Below are positions 1 through 6,950 of a DNA stretch of 23,890 nucleotides, piece by piece. Below the pieces are notes generated by a model that worked only from the letters and a program-made list of their open reading frames with translations, was not told the origin of the DNA and searched no databases. The position numbers and the translations under genes were made by a program. Within the stretch, counting starts at the first letter, position 1. Every line of letters starts with the position of its first letter. Source of the DNA: an uncultured Prevotella sp. (GTDB lineage Bacteria; Bacteroidota; Bacteroidia; Bacteroidales; Bacteroidaceae); the NCBI GenBank assembly GCA_900545525.1, contig UQZX01000036.1, positions 1-23,890 of the forward strand, written 5' to 3'.

Positions 1-53
1 CAACGACCCCGAGATTACAAATCACGTGCTCTGGCCAACTGAGCTAAAGAGGC
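1..53 (-). tRNA. tRNA-Thr (anticodon TGU), 3' part cut off by window start
   Basis: Read on the minus strand, the sequence starts GCCTCTTTAGCTCAGTTGG at position 53, giving an acceptor 5' strand, a D arm (GCTC/GAGC) and an anticodon loop TTTGTAA with anticodon TGT. The T arm and 3' acceptor strand lie outside the window. The anticodon stem has one apparent T-T mismatch. In Bacteroidales a tRNA-Thr commonly follows hpf and precedes further tRNAs and tuf, which fits this position. Confidence 0.9.
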
Positions 54-60
54 AAGCTTT

Positions 61-104
61 GCAGCCGTTGTCACAAGCATAAGCACTTGTTCGAAGACGG
101 CTGC
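61..104. repeat. Imperfect hairpin just upstream of tRNA-Thr
   Basis: An 8-bp outer stem (GCAGCCGT at 61-68 with ACGGCTGC at 97-104) encloses a 5-bp inner stem (ACAAG 73-77 with CTTGT 86-90). It lies between the -7 element of the tRNA promoter and the tRNA 5' end, so most of it should be transcribed as the tRNA leader. It could be a processing signal. There is no T-run next to it, so a terminator for hpf is less likely. Confidence 0.5.
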
Positions 105-134
105 AAAGGTAGGCATTATTTTTTAATCGCCAAA
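104..134 (-). promoter_or_regulatory. Bacteroidetes-type promoter for the tRNA-Thr transcript
   Basis: On the minus strand, TTTG (134-131) is followed by a 19-nt spacer and TACCTTTG (111-104). This is a full match to the Bacteroidetes consensus TTTG-N19-TAnnTTTG. Transcription would begin about 45 nt upstream of the tRNA 5' end, after hpf has ended at 152, so the tRNA and probably the downstream tuf region are started independently of hpf. Confidence 0.75.
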
Positions 135-151
135 ACTTTTCAAACTTTTTT

Positions 152-451
152 TTACTTTCCGCGCTGTTTTTCTTTAAATTTCGAGAGCTGGACCTTCATC
201 GCATCGACACAAAGATCCACTCCCTCCTCAAAAGTATCGCACACCTTCTCTACAAAAAGCTGCGTTCCGGGGACCGCCACGGAAATGCTCGTCTCCTTGT
301 TCAAGGAAGTTGCAGGCTTGACAACCTTAAACTGCACGTCCACGTTACGTATATCCTCAAACGTCTTGCCTAACTTGGATACCTTCTTGTCTGCAAATTC
401 TTTCAGTTGCTCCGTAGCATCAAAATTGACCGATTTAATTCTAATTTCCAT
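152..451 (-). CDS. hpf: Ribosome hibernation-promoting factor, short form (HPF/RaiA family)
   Basis: This 99-residue protein has the single-domain HPF/YfiA fold signature: it starts MEIRIKSVNFDATEQLKEFADKKVSKLGK, a beta strand followed by a helix, and continues with a beta-rich middle and a C-terminal helix (EEGVDLCVDAMKVQLSKFKE). Family members bind the small ribosomal subunit near the tRNA and mRNA sites and hold ribosomes inactive in stationary phase. The length fits the short form, with no C-terminal dimerisation domain. It begins 25 nt after the recombinase stop at 477, so it is probably cotranscribed with that gene. The gene order recombinase-hpf-tRNA-Thr is typical of Bacteroidales. 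The short symbol is by family; raiA is also used for such genes. Confidence 0.9.
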   Translation of the reverse strand: MEIRIKSVNFDATEQLKEFADKKVSKLGKTFEDIRNVDVQFKVVKPATSLNKETSISVAVPGTQLFVEKVCDTFEEGVDLCVDAMKVQLSKFKEKQRGK

Positions 452-476
452 AATAACCTCCTGTTTTTAGATATTG

Positions 477-1361
477 TTACGACCGCGGATGGGCGGCCTC
501 ATAAGCTTCCTTTAGTTTCTCAAACGTCACATGGGTATACACTTCCGTCGTGGCTACGCTGCTGTGCCCGAGCAATTTCTTCACGCTCTCTATCCCCGCC
601 CCGTTGTTCAGCATCGCAGTGGCATACGAGTGGCGTAACACGTGAGGTGTCTTTTTGTCCAGCGTACAGACCTTGGAAAGATTTTCGCCGACAAGCTTTC
701 TCACATTATAATATCCTATACGCTTTCCTTTCCCGGTGACAAACAGGGCATCGTCTGTCCTGGTTACGCACGCATCCCTCACGGCGATATATTTTTCAAG
801 GCATTCTTTAAGTTCCCTGCCGAAAGGCACCAGGCGGTGCTTGTTGCCTTTTCCTGCCACCTTTACGTTGCACGAGACAAAGTCTACGCTGCTGTCATCA
901 AGCCCTGTCAGCTCAGACACGCGCATGCCAGTCCAGTAGAACATAAGCAGTATCGCGCGTGCGCACACATTATTATATGTATGCTCCGCAGCCGAGAAAG
1001 AATCGAGAAGGGCATCCATCTCACCTTCTTTTACAAAACGGGGAAGGACAAGACTCTTTTTAGGTCCTGTTATGCCATGCGCCGGATCGGCACTGACAAA
1101 ATTACGGGAAAGGGCAAAACGATAAAAGGAACGCAATGCACTCAATCTTCTGTTAATTGAAGTGGCATTGTTTCCTCTATCCATCATACTCTCCATCCAG
1201 TCACGGATAACATCGGAATCAATCGATTCCCAAGAGAGACGAGCATCCAAATTTTTGAAATACGACTCAAACAATCTCAAATCCAAGCCGTAGTTGCGTA
1301 CTGTCCGTTCAGAACAATTCTTCTCAAGCAGCAGGTAGTTCAAAAATTTTTCAATCATCAT
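477..1361 (-). CDS. xerC: Tyrosine recombinase, XerC/XerD type
   Basis: The 294-residue protein has an N-terminal SAM-like core-binding domain (about 1-90) and a C-terminal catalytic domain. All catalytic residues of the tyrosine recombinase family are visible: R147 (TGMRVSEL), K171 (AGKGNKHR), H240 and R243 (HVLRHSYAT), H266 (LLGHSS) and nucleophile Y275 (VYTHV). Length matches XerC/XerD. In the family, a XerC-XerD pair resolves chromosome dimers at dif; Bacteroidales often carry this copy between rpsU and hpf. The sequence does not distinguish XerC from XerD roles. The first two codons are both Met; the first is used here. A promoter candidate lies at 1392-1423, so it may be expressed separately from rpsU as well as with it. 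Confidence 0.88.
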   Translation of the reverse strand: MMIEKFLNYLLLEKNCSERTVRNYGLDLRLFESYFKNLDARLSWESIDSDVIRDWMESMMDRGNNATSINRRLSALRSFYRFALSRNFVSADPAHGITGPKKSLVLPRFVKEGEMDALLDSFSAAEHTYNNVCARAILLMFYWTGMRVSELTGLDDSSVDFVSCNVKVAGKGNKHRLVPFGRELKECLEKYIAVRDACVTRTDDALFVTGKGKRIGYYNVRKLVGENLSKVCTLDKKTPHVLRHSYATAMLNNGAGIESVKKLLGHSSVATTEVYTHVTFEKLKEAYEAAHPRS

Positions 1362-1391
1362 AAACGTGCCTTCACTTCATATATACGGCAA

Positions 1392-1423
1392 CGAATTTAC
1401 GAAATTAAAACCGAACCACCAAA
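1392..1423 (-). promoter_or_regulatory. Candidate promoter for the xerC-hpf pair
   Basis: On the minus strand, TTTG (1423-1420) is followed by a 20-nt spacer and TAAATTCG (1399-1392), one mismatch from TAnnTTTG. The -33 box is inside a 15-bp sequence (1410-1424) that also occurs, at the same place relative to the -7 box, in the rpsU promoter. This would give a leader of about 25 nt for xerC. Confidence 0.5.
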
Positions 1424-1437
1424 TTTTGCAAGGATTT

Positions 1438-1629
1438 TTAATCCTCTTTTGCTCTCAGTTTCTGAACGTAGATAGCGCGCTCCATCTTGAGCCTCTTCAA
1501 GACAGAAGGCTTATCGAACTGCTGGCGTGCGCGGAGTTCCTTGATAACACCTGTCTTTTCAAATTTCCTCTTGAATTTCTTCAACGCTCTCTCGATGTTT
1601 TCACCATCTTTAACCGGTACAATAATCAT
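1438..1629 (-). CDS. rpsU: 30S ribosomal protein S21
   Basis: The 63-residue basic protein begins MIIVPVKDGENIERALKKFKRKFEKTG and carries the S21 pattern: a short N-terminal strand, the E-x-A-L-K-x-F-K-R helix and a basic C-terminal helix. S21 binds the small subunit near the 3' end of 16S rRNA and takes part in initiation. Length is normal for Bacteroidetes S21. It is the first gene of the minus-strand housekeeping cluster and has a strong promoter match at 1696-1727. The gap to xerC is 76 nt. Confidence 0.95.
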   Translation of the reverse strand: MIIVPVKDGENIERALKKFKRKFEKTGVIKELRARQQFDKPSVLKRLKMERAIYVQKLRAKED

Positions 1630-1695
1630 GTTTTGTCCTTAAATTTTATGTTAAACTTAATATTATATTTCTTGTCATGCTATTATAAGCGGGTG

Positions 1696-1727
1696 CAAAA
1701 TTACATTTTATTTACCGAACCACCAAA
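1696..1727 (-). promoter_or_regulatory. Promoter of rpsU
   Basis: On the minus strand, TTTG (1727-1724), a 20-nt spacer and TAATTTTG (1703-1696) match the Bacteroidetes promoter consensus without mismatch. The leader would be about 60 nt. The sequence ACCGAACCACCAAAT (1714-1728 on the plus strand) covering the -33 box is shared exactly with the xerC promoter candidate. The rest of the 335-nt gap up to 1964 holds a small hairpin (TGCGGC-AA-GCCGCA, 1835-1848) and the repeat at 1838-1950; no gene is visible. Confidence 0.75.
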
Positions 1728-1837
1728 TATTTAGCACGTTTTTTACGAAGCCCTGCCATTTGTTCTTCTTCATTATATTGCAGTCAGCTCTGCCACCGAC
1801 GGCAGCCGCAGACAAAGCAACTTATTTCGCGGGATGC

Positions 1838-1950
1838 GGCAAGCCGCAATGCAAAAGGTGCCCTTTCGGACGCTGAAATGCCGTCTTTCAGCCTTCAAAA
1901 GGGCACCTTTTGGAACGCCGGAGATATCATCTTGATTTACAGGAAGATAC
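1838..1950. repeat. Hairpin repeat, copy 1 (core in forward form)
   Basis: A 113-bp element sharing about 90 percent of its flanks with the copy at 13041-13153. A 15-bp perfect inverted repeat (1852-1866 and 1898-1912, AAAAGGTGCCCTTT type) encloses a 31-nt core (1867-1897) that contains a second 7-bp stem (GCTGAAA/TTTCAGC). The core is the exact reverse complement of the core in the other copy while the outer flanks point the same way. It starts 14 nt past the stop of the minus-strand gene ending at 1965, so it may act as a terminator or mRNA 3' end for the signalling operon. Confidence 0.85.
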
Positions 1951-1964
1951 AGCCGGACATACGG

Positions 1965-2618
1965 CTACTTCTTTTTCTTCTTTATTCTGTCAAGCATCTT
2001 GTCCTTGAAATTCTTCTTCTTTTGCTTTACGACAAGCACGACCTCAGTGTCCTCACACTTTACCGTAACATGTCCGAAACGGTCATCGGACGTTTCATTA
2101 TCCGTAACTTCCACCGTAAACTTGTCCTTTGCCGTATAAACCGTTGCCCAGTCGGGACAGGAGGCTATAGCCCAGTCGTCATAGTTGCAGAACACATCGA
2201 CGCTCTGCGTAGCTCCTTCGCCCGGAATTGCCTTAAACTCCAGACCGTCTTCAGACAGCTTCAGCCTGACATCCGTGCGCTTCTTCACTTCCACGACAGT
2301 GTTCTCAACAGGCTTTTCTTCCACAGTCTCCTTTACCTTCCGGGGGCTCTTCTTTGTTTTCTTTACGGACAGCGACTTTATATTACTGCGGCATACGGCA
2401 ATCTGGTTGTCGCACATTTTCTTCTTGTCTGCCGTCACATACACGACTTTTGCCGCCGTGAACTTCTTGATTGCAGCATTCTGCGAACCTACCGTAAGCA
2501 CTTTCTGCAGGTTCTGCCCTTCAAGAAAGAGCTTGTCTCCGCTCGACTGCGCGCCGGCAACCGTACATAAGGCTGAAAATATCAGCACACAAAGATTTCT
2601 CAACATGTATCTTTTCAT
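1965..2618 (-). CDS. Secreted protein with BACON-like domain
   Basis: The 217-residue product has a Sec signal peptide (hydrophobic segment about 8-22, probable cleavage after AGA before QSS), a lysine-rich middle region (about 80-115) and a C-terminal domain (about 118-205) resembling the BACON family: a strand ending in LEFKAIPGEG, then V-x-V, the pair DDWAIASCPDW, and the V-x-V-T-x-N...R-x-G-x-V-x-V pattern ending in VVKQK. BACON domains are beta-sandwich modules of Bacteroidetes surface and secreted proteins; their ligand is often unknown. No lipobox is present, so it is probably periplasmic or exported. It is the last gene of the operon, 9 nt after the kinase stop. The N-terminal part is not recognised. 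Confidence 0.75.
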   Translation of the reverse strand: MKRYMLRNLCVLIFSALCTVAGAQSSGDKLFLEGQNLQKVLTVGSQNAAIKKFTAAKVVYVTADKKKMCDNQIAVCRSNIKSLSVKKTKKSPRKVKETVEEKPVENTVVEVKKRTDVRLKLSEDGLEFKAIPGEGATQSVDVFCNYDDWAIASCPDWATVYTAKDKFTVEVTDNETSDDRFGHVTVKCEDTEVVLVVKQKKKNFKDKMLDRIKKKKK

Positions 2619-2627
2619 TCCCCAATA

Positions 2628-4046
2628 TTACTTTTTAAAGTTCTCAATATTCTTCGCGCGTTCACGATATTTTTCTGCCGTCGCAACCTCTCCTGCCGCC
2701 TCAAGCGCCTCTGCCTGCGACAAGAGGGTAGTACGGGCAGTCTCAAGCGCCGCAAGAACCTGCTTCTGCTTGCCGGCTATATCGGGAGCGGCAATATTAT
2801 ATGTCTTTCCTTTCTTGGCTATCTCTGCCGCCTCATTATAGGCTGTATAGGCTTTCATCAGTGCCTGCTCATAGCTGTCATTCTCTGCATCCATGCCTGT
2901 CTTCATGGCATTGTCCGCCTCCTCAAGCTTCAGATTTATCTGAGCCGTAAGATCTGACTTCTGCTTTTCAAGCGTCACCTGAGCCGCCTTTGCCTCTGCC
3001 GCATCGTGCTTTGACTTCACGACCACGCCTGCAATGCAAAGCGCAACGACACATGCCGCCACAATTCCGGTAATCATCTTTTTCTTTGCCGTAGACAGCC
3101 CGGGACCACTGGCGCTCATTGTCTCAAGTGCCACACGCATCTGTGCCGACGTTGCAAAACGTGCTTCCTGCTTCTTCTCGCATGCACGTTCTATTATGGC
3201 GCGCATCGCCTTGTTCTTCACTTCGCCAAGCGGCATTTTTGTATGTATCTGCTTTTCGAGTATCTCATGCCGTGCTCCCTCAAACGGGGTATGGCCTACA
3301 ATGCACAAATACAGCAGCACGCCTATGGCATAGATGTCGGTTGTCTGGTTCTGGTGGGCAATGTCTCCGAGCGCGAGCTCAGGAGCGGCGTATTCCGGCT
3401 TGCCCATAAACTTGCCGGCAACGGTGAGCGACCTGTCGCTTGTCGTCAGCGTGTTCATCTGCTTGGCGATGCCGAAGTCTATCAGCTTTATATGTCCGTC
3501 GGTGGTAACCATTATGTTCGACGGGTCTATGTCGCGGTGTATATAACCGGCATCGTGCAGCGCCATAAGTCCTGAAAGGACATTCACGGCAACGGTCTTG
3601 GCAAAGCGCTCCGGGTCTTTCTGATAGTCCTGCAACAGTTTCACGGCGTATGCCACATCCTGACCGTTACGGTCTTTTGTGTTGCCGTTCATAAGGTCGG
3701 CAAGAGACACGCCCGTAAGCAGCTCGCTCACCACATGATAGTGCTTCACAATCTCTCCCGACTGCGAGCGGCTCTCTGTCTCTATGAACCCCAGCATCTC
3801 CACGAGATTGTCGTTACGCAGCTGGATTGATGCTTCACGGCGCGCACGCTCTATCGAAGCAGGAGGCAGGTCGTCGTACATGAACTTTATCGCCACCGGA
3901 CGTGACGAGTTTGTCTTCGTGTCCACACAAACACCCTTGAACACCTGCCCCATTCCGCCTACTCCGATAGGCGCATCTGATGAATCAAGCTGATAATAAA
4001 CGCCCTTGCGGGCTTCTGCCTCACCTTGTAATCGTATAATTGACAT
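2628..4046 (-). CDS. Membrane Ser/Thr protein kinase with periplasmic coiled-coil domain
   Basis: The 472-residue protein has a Hanks-type kinase domain (about 15-310): P-loop GVGGMGQVFKG (28-38), VAIK lysine K54, helix C glutamate E71, catalytic loop HRDIDPSN (170-177), metal-binding DFG (190-192) and APE (221-223). The catalytic-loop lysine that usually follows HRD by two is Asp174 here. A transmembrane helix (about 324-343) is followed by an Ala/Glu/Lys-rich, probably helical or TPR-like periplasmic segment (344-472), which could be the sensing part; there are no PASTA repeats. It follows the second PP2C gene by 16 nt and should be its functional partner. Substrates are unknown; FHA proteins of the same operon are candidates. 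Confidence 0.9.
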   Translation of the reverse strand: MSIIRLQGEAEARKGVYYQLDSSDAPIGVGGMGQVFKGVCVDTKTNSSRPVAIKFMYDDLPPASIERARREASIQLRNDNLVEMLGFIETESRSQSGEIVKHYHVVSELLTGVSLADLMNGNTKDRNGQDVAYAVKLLQDYQKDPERFAKTVAVNVLSGLMALHDAGYIHRDIDPSNIMVTTDGHIKLIDFGIAKQMNTLTTSDRSLTVAGKFMGKPEYAAPELALGDIAHQNQTTDIYAIGVLLYLCIVGHTPFEGARHEILEKQIHTKMPLGEVKNKAMRAIIERACEKKQEARFATSAQMRVALETMSASGPGLSTAKKKMITGIVAACVVALCIAGVVVKSKHDAAEAKAAQVTLEKQKSDLTAQINLKLEEADNAMKTGMDAENDSYEQALMKAYTAYNEAAEIAKKGKTYNIAAPDIAGKQKQVLAALETARTTLLSQAEALEAAGEVATAEKYRERAKNIENFKK

Positions 4047-4062
4047 AATGTTGATATTTTAT

Positions 4063-5538
4063 TTATTTGATTTTTGATTTCAGTCGTTTCGCATCCTGTA
4101 TCAACTTGTCCAGCTCCTGCGATGCTGTTGTCGTTGATACAAAGTTCTTGTTGTTGTCCATGACAACATATAAAAGTCTTTGTTTTTTACCTATCAGTTT
4201 CCTTGACAAGGATGATATTTCATTGCCATACCTGCCTTTTGTCTGCTTCTGAAGCTCGTTCAGGAACTCCATAGCTTTTTCCAAAGCAGCTTTCTTCTTT
4301 TCTACTGAAATTCTCTGTTCCTTATTTTTAAAGTTCTTTGTCTCTTCAAGCTTTGCTATCACATTATTTATAATCGCCGCATTTGACATGGAAAGAGCCT
4401 TCACGGTTTTCGGCATCTTGCTTTGTGGAACGTCCTTTTTGTCTTCCTTCTGTTCAGGCTGTTGCATAAGGGCGGCAACTTTCATCTCTTCTATCACGGC
4501 ATGGAGCGAGTCTACCATTTCCTGAAGTCGGATGTTCTCGTCTATGCTTTCCTGTCTGTCTTGCCCGACAAGCTTTTGCAGTGCCTCATACTTCATCTGA
4601 TATTCTGACAAACGGATATTTTCCTCCCTCAGCTTATCTATAAGTCCGTTGCCGGCTGCACCGCCAAGCTTCGACAGACATACAATGTTCACTATCAGAC
4701 TGACCAGCAGCATTGCCGCTCCGGCAGCTATCAATGTTTTCAGTTTCTTGCTCATCTCATCCTGTAAAATTGAATCCGACATCATCTCAACAATCGCAAC
4801 CGTATGGTTGTCATGACCTCCGCCGCGCGAAAATCCAATGCGGTCTATCTCCTGCGACAGCATACCGGCAAGCTTCTCGGTATCCATCGGCGACGACAGA
4901 TGGTGCATAAGGTCGGCATGGGGCATTATTCCCCACACGCCGTCGGTACACAACACAAAGCGGTCGCCTCTTTTATAAGGCACAATGTCTATCTGCGGCT
5001 CGTGATTATTGGTGCTGCCAAGGGCACGCGTTATGACATTCGACTGGCGCGACGTGCGTGCTTCCTCCTCCGTCATGGTCTTGTTCTCAACCAATTCGGA
5101 CACGAGAGAGTGGTCAACGGTCCTGAAGAGCATATCGTTTCCGCGTATTTTATAACATCTGCTGTCTCCAAGATGTGCCACCAGAGCCGAGTTCTTGTCC
5201 ACAAGAATTGCCACCAGCGTCGAGCCCATGCCCGCCAACTGCGGATTTTCCTTTACTTTTTTCTTCAGTATATCCTCTGCTCCGGCTATGGCATTGCGCA
5301 TTATCTGTTCACGCGGAGCAGACATATCGGCTGCCATGACATACCGCATGACATACTGCCCTGCAAGCGACGATGCGGTCTTCCCGCCCGGTCCGCCGCC
5401 CATTCCATCGCATACGACAAGCAAAAAGCCGAGAGGCGTATCGGCAAAACCAATATTATCCTGGTTTTCCTTACGCCCTCCCTGCTTGCTCTCTGCTGCT
5501 CCGCGGAGCTTGCTTTTTTGTGAATATATCTGAAACAT
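4063..5538 (-). CDS. Membrane PP2C-type Ser/Thr phosphatase with coiled-coil tail
   Basis: The 491-residue protein starts with a PP2C domain (about 10-250) with the expected motifs: GRKENQD (21-27), CDGMGGG (43-49, metal ligand D44), GSTL (105-108), HLGDSR (122-127), ITRALG (169-174), LCTDG (196-200) and GHDNHT (241-246, metal ligand D243). A single transmembrane helix (about 266-288) leads to a long periplasmic tail with a heptad-rich coiled coil (about 300-365) and a Lys-rich helical end. PP2C enzymes remove phosphate from Ser/Thr using two metal ions. The tail is much longer than in the paralogue at 9118-10173. It lies 16 nt upstream of the second kinase gene, forming a kinase-phosphatase pair. 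Confidence 0.9.
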   Translation of the reverse strand: MFQIYSQKSKLRGAAESKQGGRKENQDNIGFADTPLGFLLVVCDGMGGGPGGKTASSLAGQYVMRYVMAADMSAPREQIMRNAIAGAEDILKKKVKENPQLAGMGSTLVAILVDKNSALVAHLGDSRCYKIRGNDMLFRTVDHSLVSELVENKTMTEEEARTSRQSNVITRALGSTNNHEPQIDIVPYKRGDRFVLCTDGVWGIMPHADLMHHLSSPMDTEKLAGMLSQEIDRIGFSRGGGHDNHTVAIVEMMSDSILQDEMSKKLKTLIAAGAAMLLVSLIVNIVCLSKLGGAAGNGLIDKLREENIRLSEYQMKYEALQKLVGQDRQESIDENIRLQEMVDSLHAVIEEMKVAALMQQPEQKEDKKDVPQSKMPKTVKALSMSNAAIINNVIAKLEETKNFKNKEQRISVEKKKAALEKAMEFLNELQKQTKGRYGNEISSLSRKLIGKKQRLLYVVMDNNKNFVSTTTASQELDKLIQDAKRLKSKIK

Positions 5539-5556
5539 TATATATATACCGCTTTA

Positions 5557-5608
5557 TGCCAGAACTTCCCGGTTTGCCCAAGTTCCTGCCCCAACTTGCC
5601 GGAACGTT
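5557..5608. repeat. Short degenerate repeats in the gap before the second PP2C
   Basis: The 76-nt gap between the secreted repeat protein and the second PP2C gene contains four TGCC starts (5557, 5575, 5587, 5597), each followed by a variant of AGAACTT or its near complement CAAGTT. Alternate copies could pair as small hairpins. It may be an mRNA processing or attenuation site within the operon; this is only suggestive. Confidence 0.35.
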
Positions 5609-5614
5609 CATTCA

Positions 5615-6934
5615 TCATTTTATCTCAAACAGCAGTGCCTTGCGGCTCACCGCGTCATAAAGCAAGAACAATCCCGTTCCGCCGACCGTATACTCGGCTC
5701 TTGTGGTATTGTTTACGCTCGTTTCCACCTTATGCGGGCGTATTGAAGACATTGCAAGGTCCTTGTAGCTGAAGACATACTTTGTCTCACGCTTTTTCTG
5801 AACCGGCTTCAGTCTCACTACCTGAAACCTGTCAGCACCCGTTCTGTTTCCACCGTTATACTCAACGGCAACGGTTGCAGCCGGCTTACCGCCTTTTTCA
5901 ACAAGCACCTTGTTGTTTATGCTGTCCGGATATAGCATGTCATTCTCCTCGACAACGTTTACATACGCTGCCGAAGTACGGTTTATCATAACCTCGTTTT
6001 CACTTAGTATGATGTCCTCTTTGGGGGCATATCCGGCGTTCTCGTCCCTGTATATCTCGGAAATGTCCGATATCTTAACGCTTTGGATGCCGCCCGAACG
6101 CTGCTGAACAAGAACATAGTTGTCACTGTTCTTCTTGCCGGAATAGTTCTGTTCTATTATCACACCGCAGATATTAGCCCCTGCCTTTGTCCTTACGCAG
6201 TCAATAAGCTGGCTCTGCTCAAATATGTCCTGCATCGGGTTGACCGGGCGGAAAGCATACTTGATGACATCGCCCTTGTCGAAAGTCTCCACGACATCGC
6301 CATTGACAAACAGGCTCAGGGTGGCGTTGGTCTCACCTGCATACTGCCCTTCAACCTCACGTCCGTTCTTCATCGTGTACACACGGTTTATTCCGGACAG
6401 CAATGCCTTGCCACGTCTTTCACCCTTTATCGCTTCAATGTCCGTACGCTTTATATTATATATATTAGGTGTAAGCTCCAGATACTTCACCTTTTTGCCC
6501 CGCTCAAGCACGCGCACTTTATAGGCATTGTGCATCACGGCACCGTCATCCAGCTTGTCCGGTTCAGCAACAGAGTCTGCAACAGCCACAAGATTGTCAG
6601 CTATTCCGGATTTTACAATAATATCACACAGAGTCAAAGAAGCGTTCTTGTCCGACTGGGCGACAACATTGTTCTGCCGTGCCCAGTCTTCCCATTTCGT
6701 ATTAAGGTCTTTAATCTTATACGCCCTTTCGTTTGTTATGCTCTCAACGTTGTCCCCATCCAGCACAACGACAGCCTTCTCAGTACAGAACGTTATGTTT
6801 CCCTTCATGTCCTGCTTCTGCGTATAGCCGTAAAGGACGGTCCCGTTTTTCAGCACAACCTGCTGTACTATCACGGCATTTGCCGTCAGTGCGGCAAACA
6901 ATACTGCCGCCATAGATAATAATATCTTTTTCAT
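5615..6934 (-). CDS. Secreted protein with three KNG-type beta repeats, unknown function
   Basis: The family is not recognised. The start chosen at 6934 gives a 439-residue protein beginning MKKILLSMAAVLFAALTANA, a clear Sec signal peptide; an in-frame Met at 6973 would add 13 polar residues and overlap the upstream gene. Three similar beta-rich segments can be seen: VVLKNGTVLYGYTQKQ near the start, YTMKNGREVEGQYAGE in the middle and VRTKAGANICGVIIEQ after it, each followed by strands ending in a DV-x-x-I/D-I-x-x-I motif. They resemble small SH3-like or Sm-like barrels. No lipobox or transmembrane helix follows the signal, so it is probably periplasmic. It sits between the FHA-protease and the second PP2C and may be a periplasmic ligand or substrate of the system. 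Confidence 0.75.
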   Translation of the reverse strand: MKKILLSMAAVLFAALTANAVIVQQVVLKNGTVLYGYTQKQDMKGNITFCTEKAVVVLDGDNVESITNERAYKIKDLNTKWEDWARQNNVVAQSDKNASLTLCDIIVKSGIADNLVAVADSVAEPDKLDDGAVMHNAYKVRVLERGKKVKYLELTPNIYNIKRTDIEAIKGERRGKALLSGINRVYTMKNGREVEGQYAGETNATLSLFVNGDVVETFDKGDVIKYAFRPVNPMQDIFEQSQLIDCVRTKAGANICGVIIEQNYSGKKNSDNYVLVQQRSGGIQSVKISDISEIYRDENAGYAPKEDIILSENEVMINRTSAAYVNVVEENDMLYPDSINNKVLVEKGGKPAATVAVEYNGGNRTGADRFQVVRLKPVQKKRETKYVFSYKDLAMSSIRPHKVETSVNNTTRAEYTVGGTGLFLLYDAVSRKALLFEIK

Positions 6935-6950
6935 CACCTTGTCATTTACA

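Noticed and set aside
477..1361. XerC-like recombinase as the enzyme that flips the hairpin-repeat core
   Set aside because: It is a housekeeping-type gene in a conserved place; the arms do not look like a dif site. Nearness alone is not evidence.
1878..2570. 230-residue plus-strand frame opposite the BACON gene
   Set aside because: Shadow frame that begins inside the hairpin repeat; the minus-strand gene has a signal peptide and a domain.
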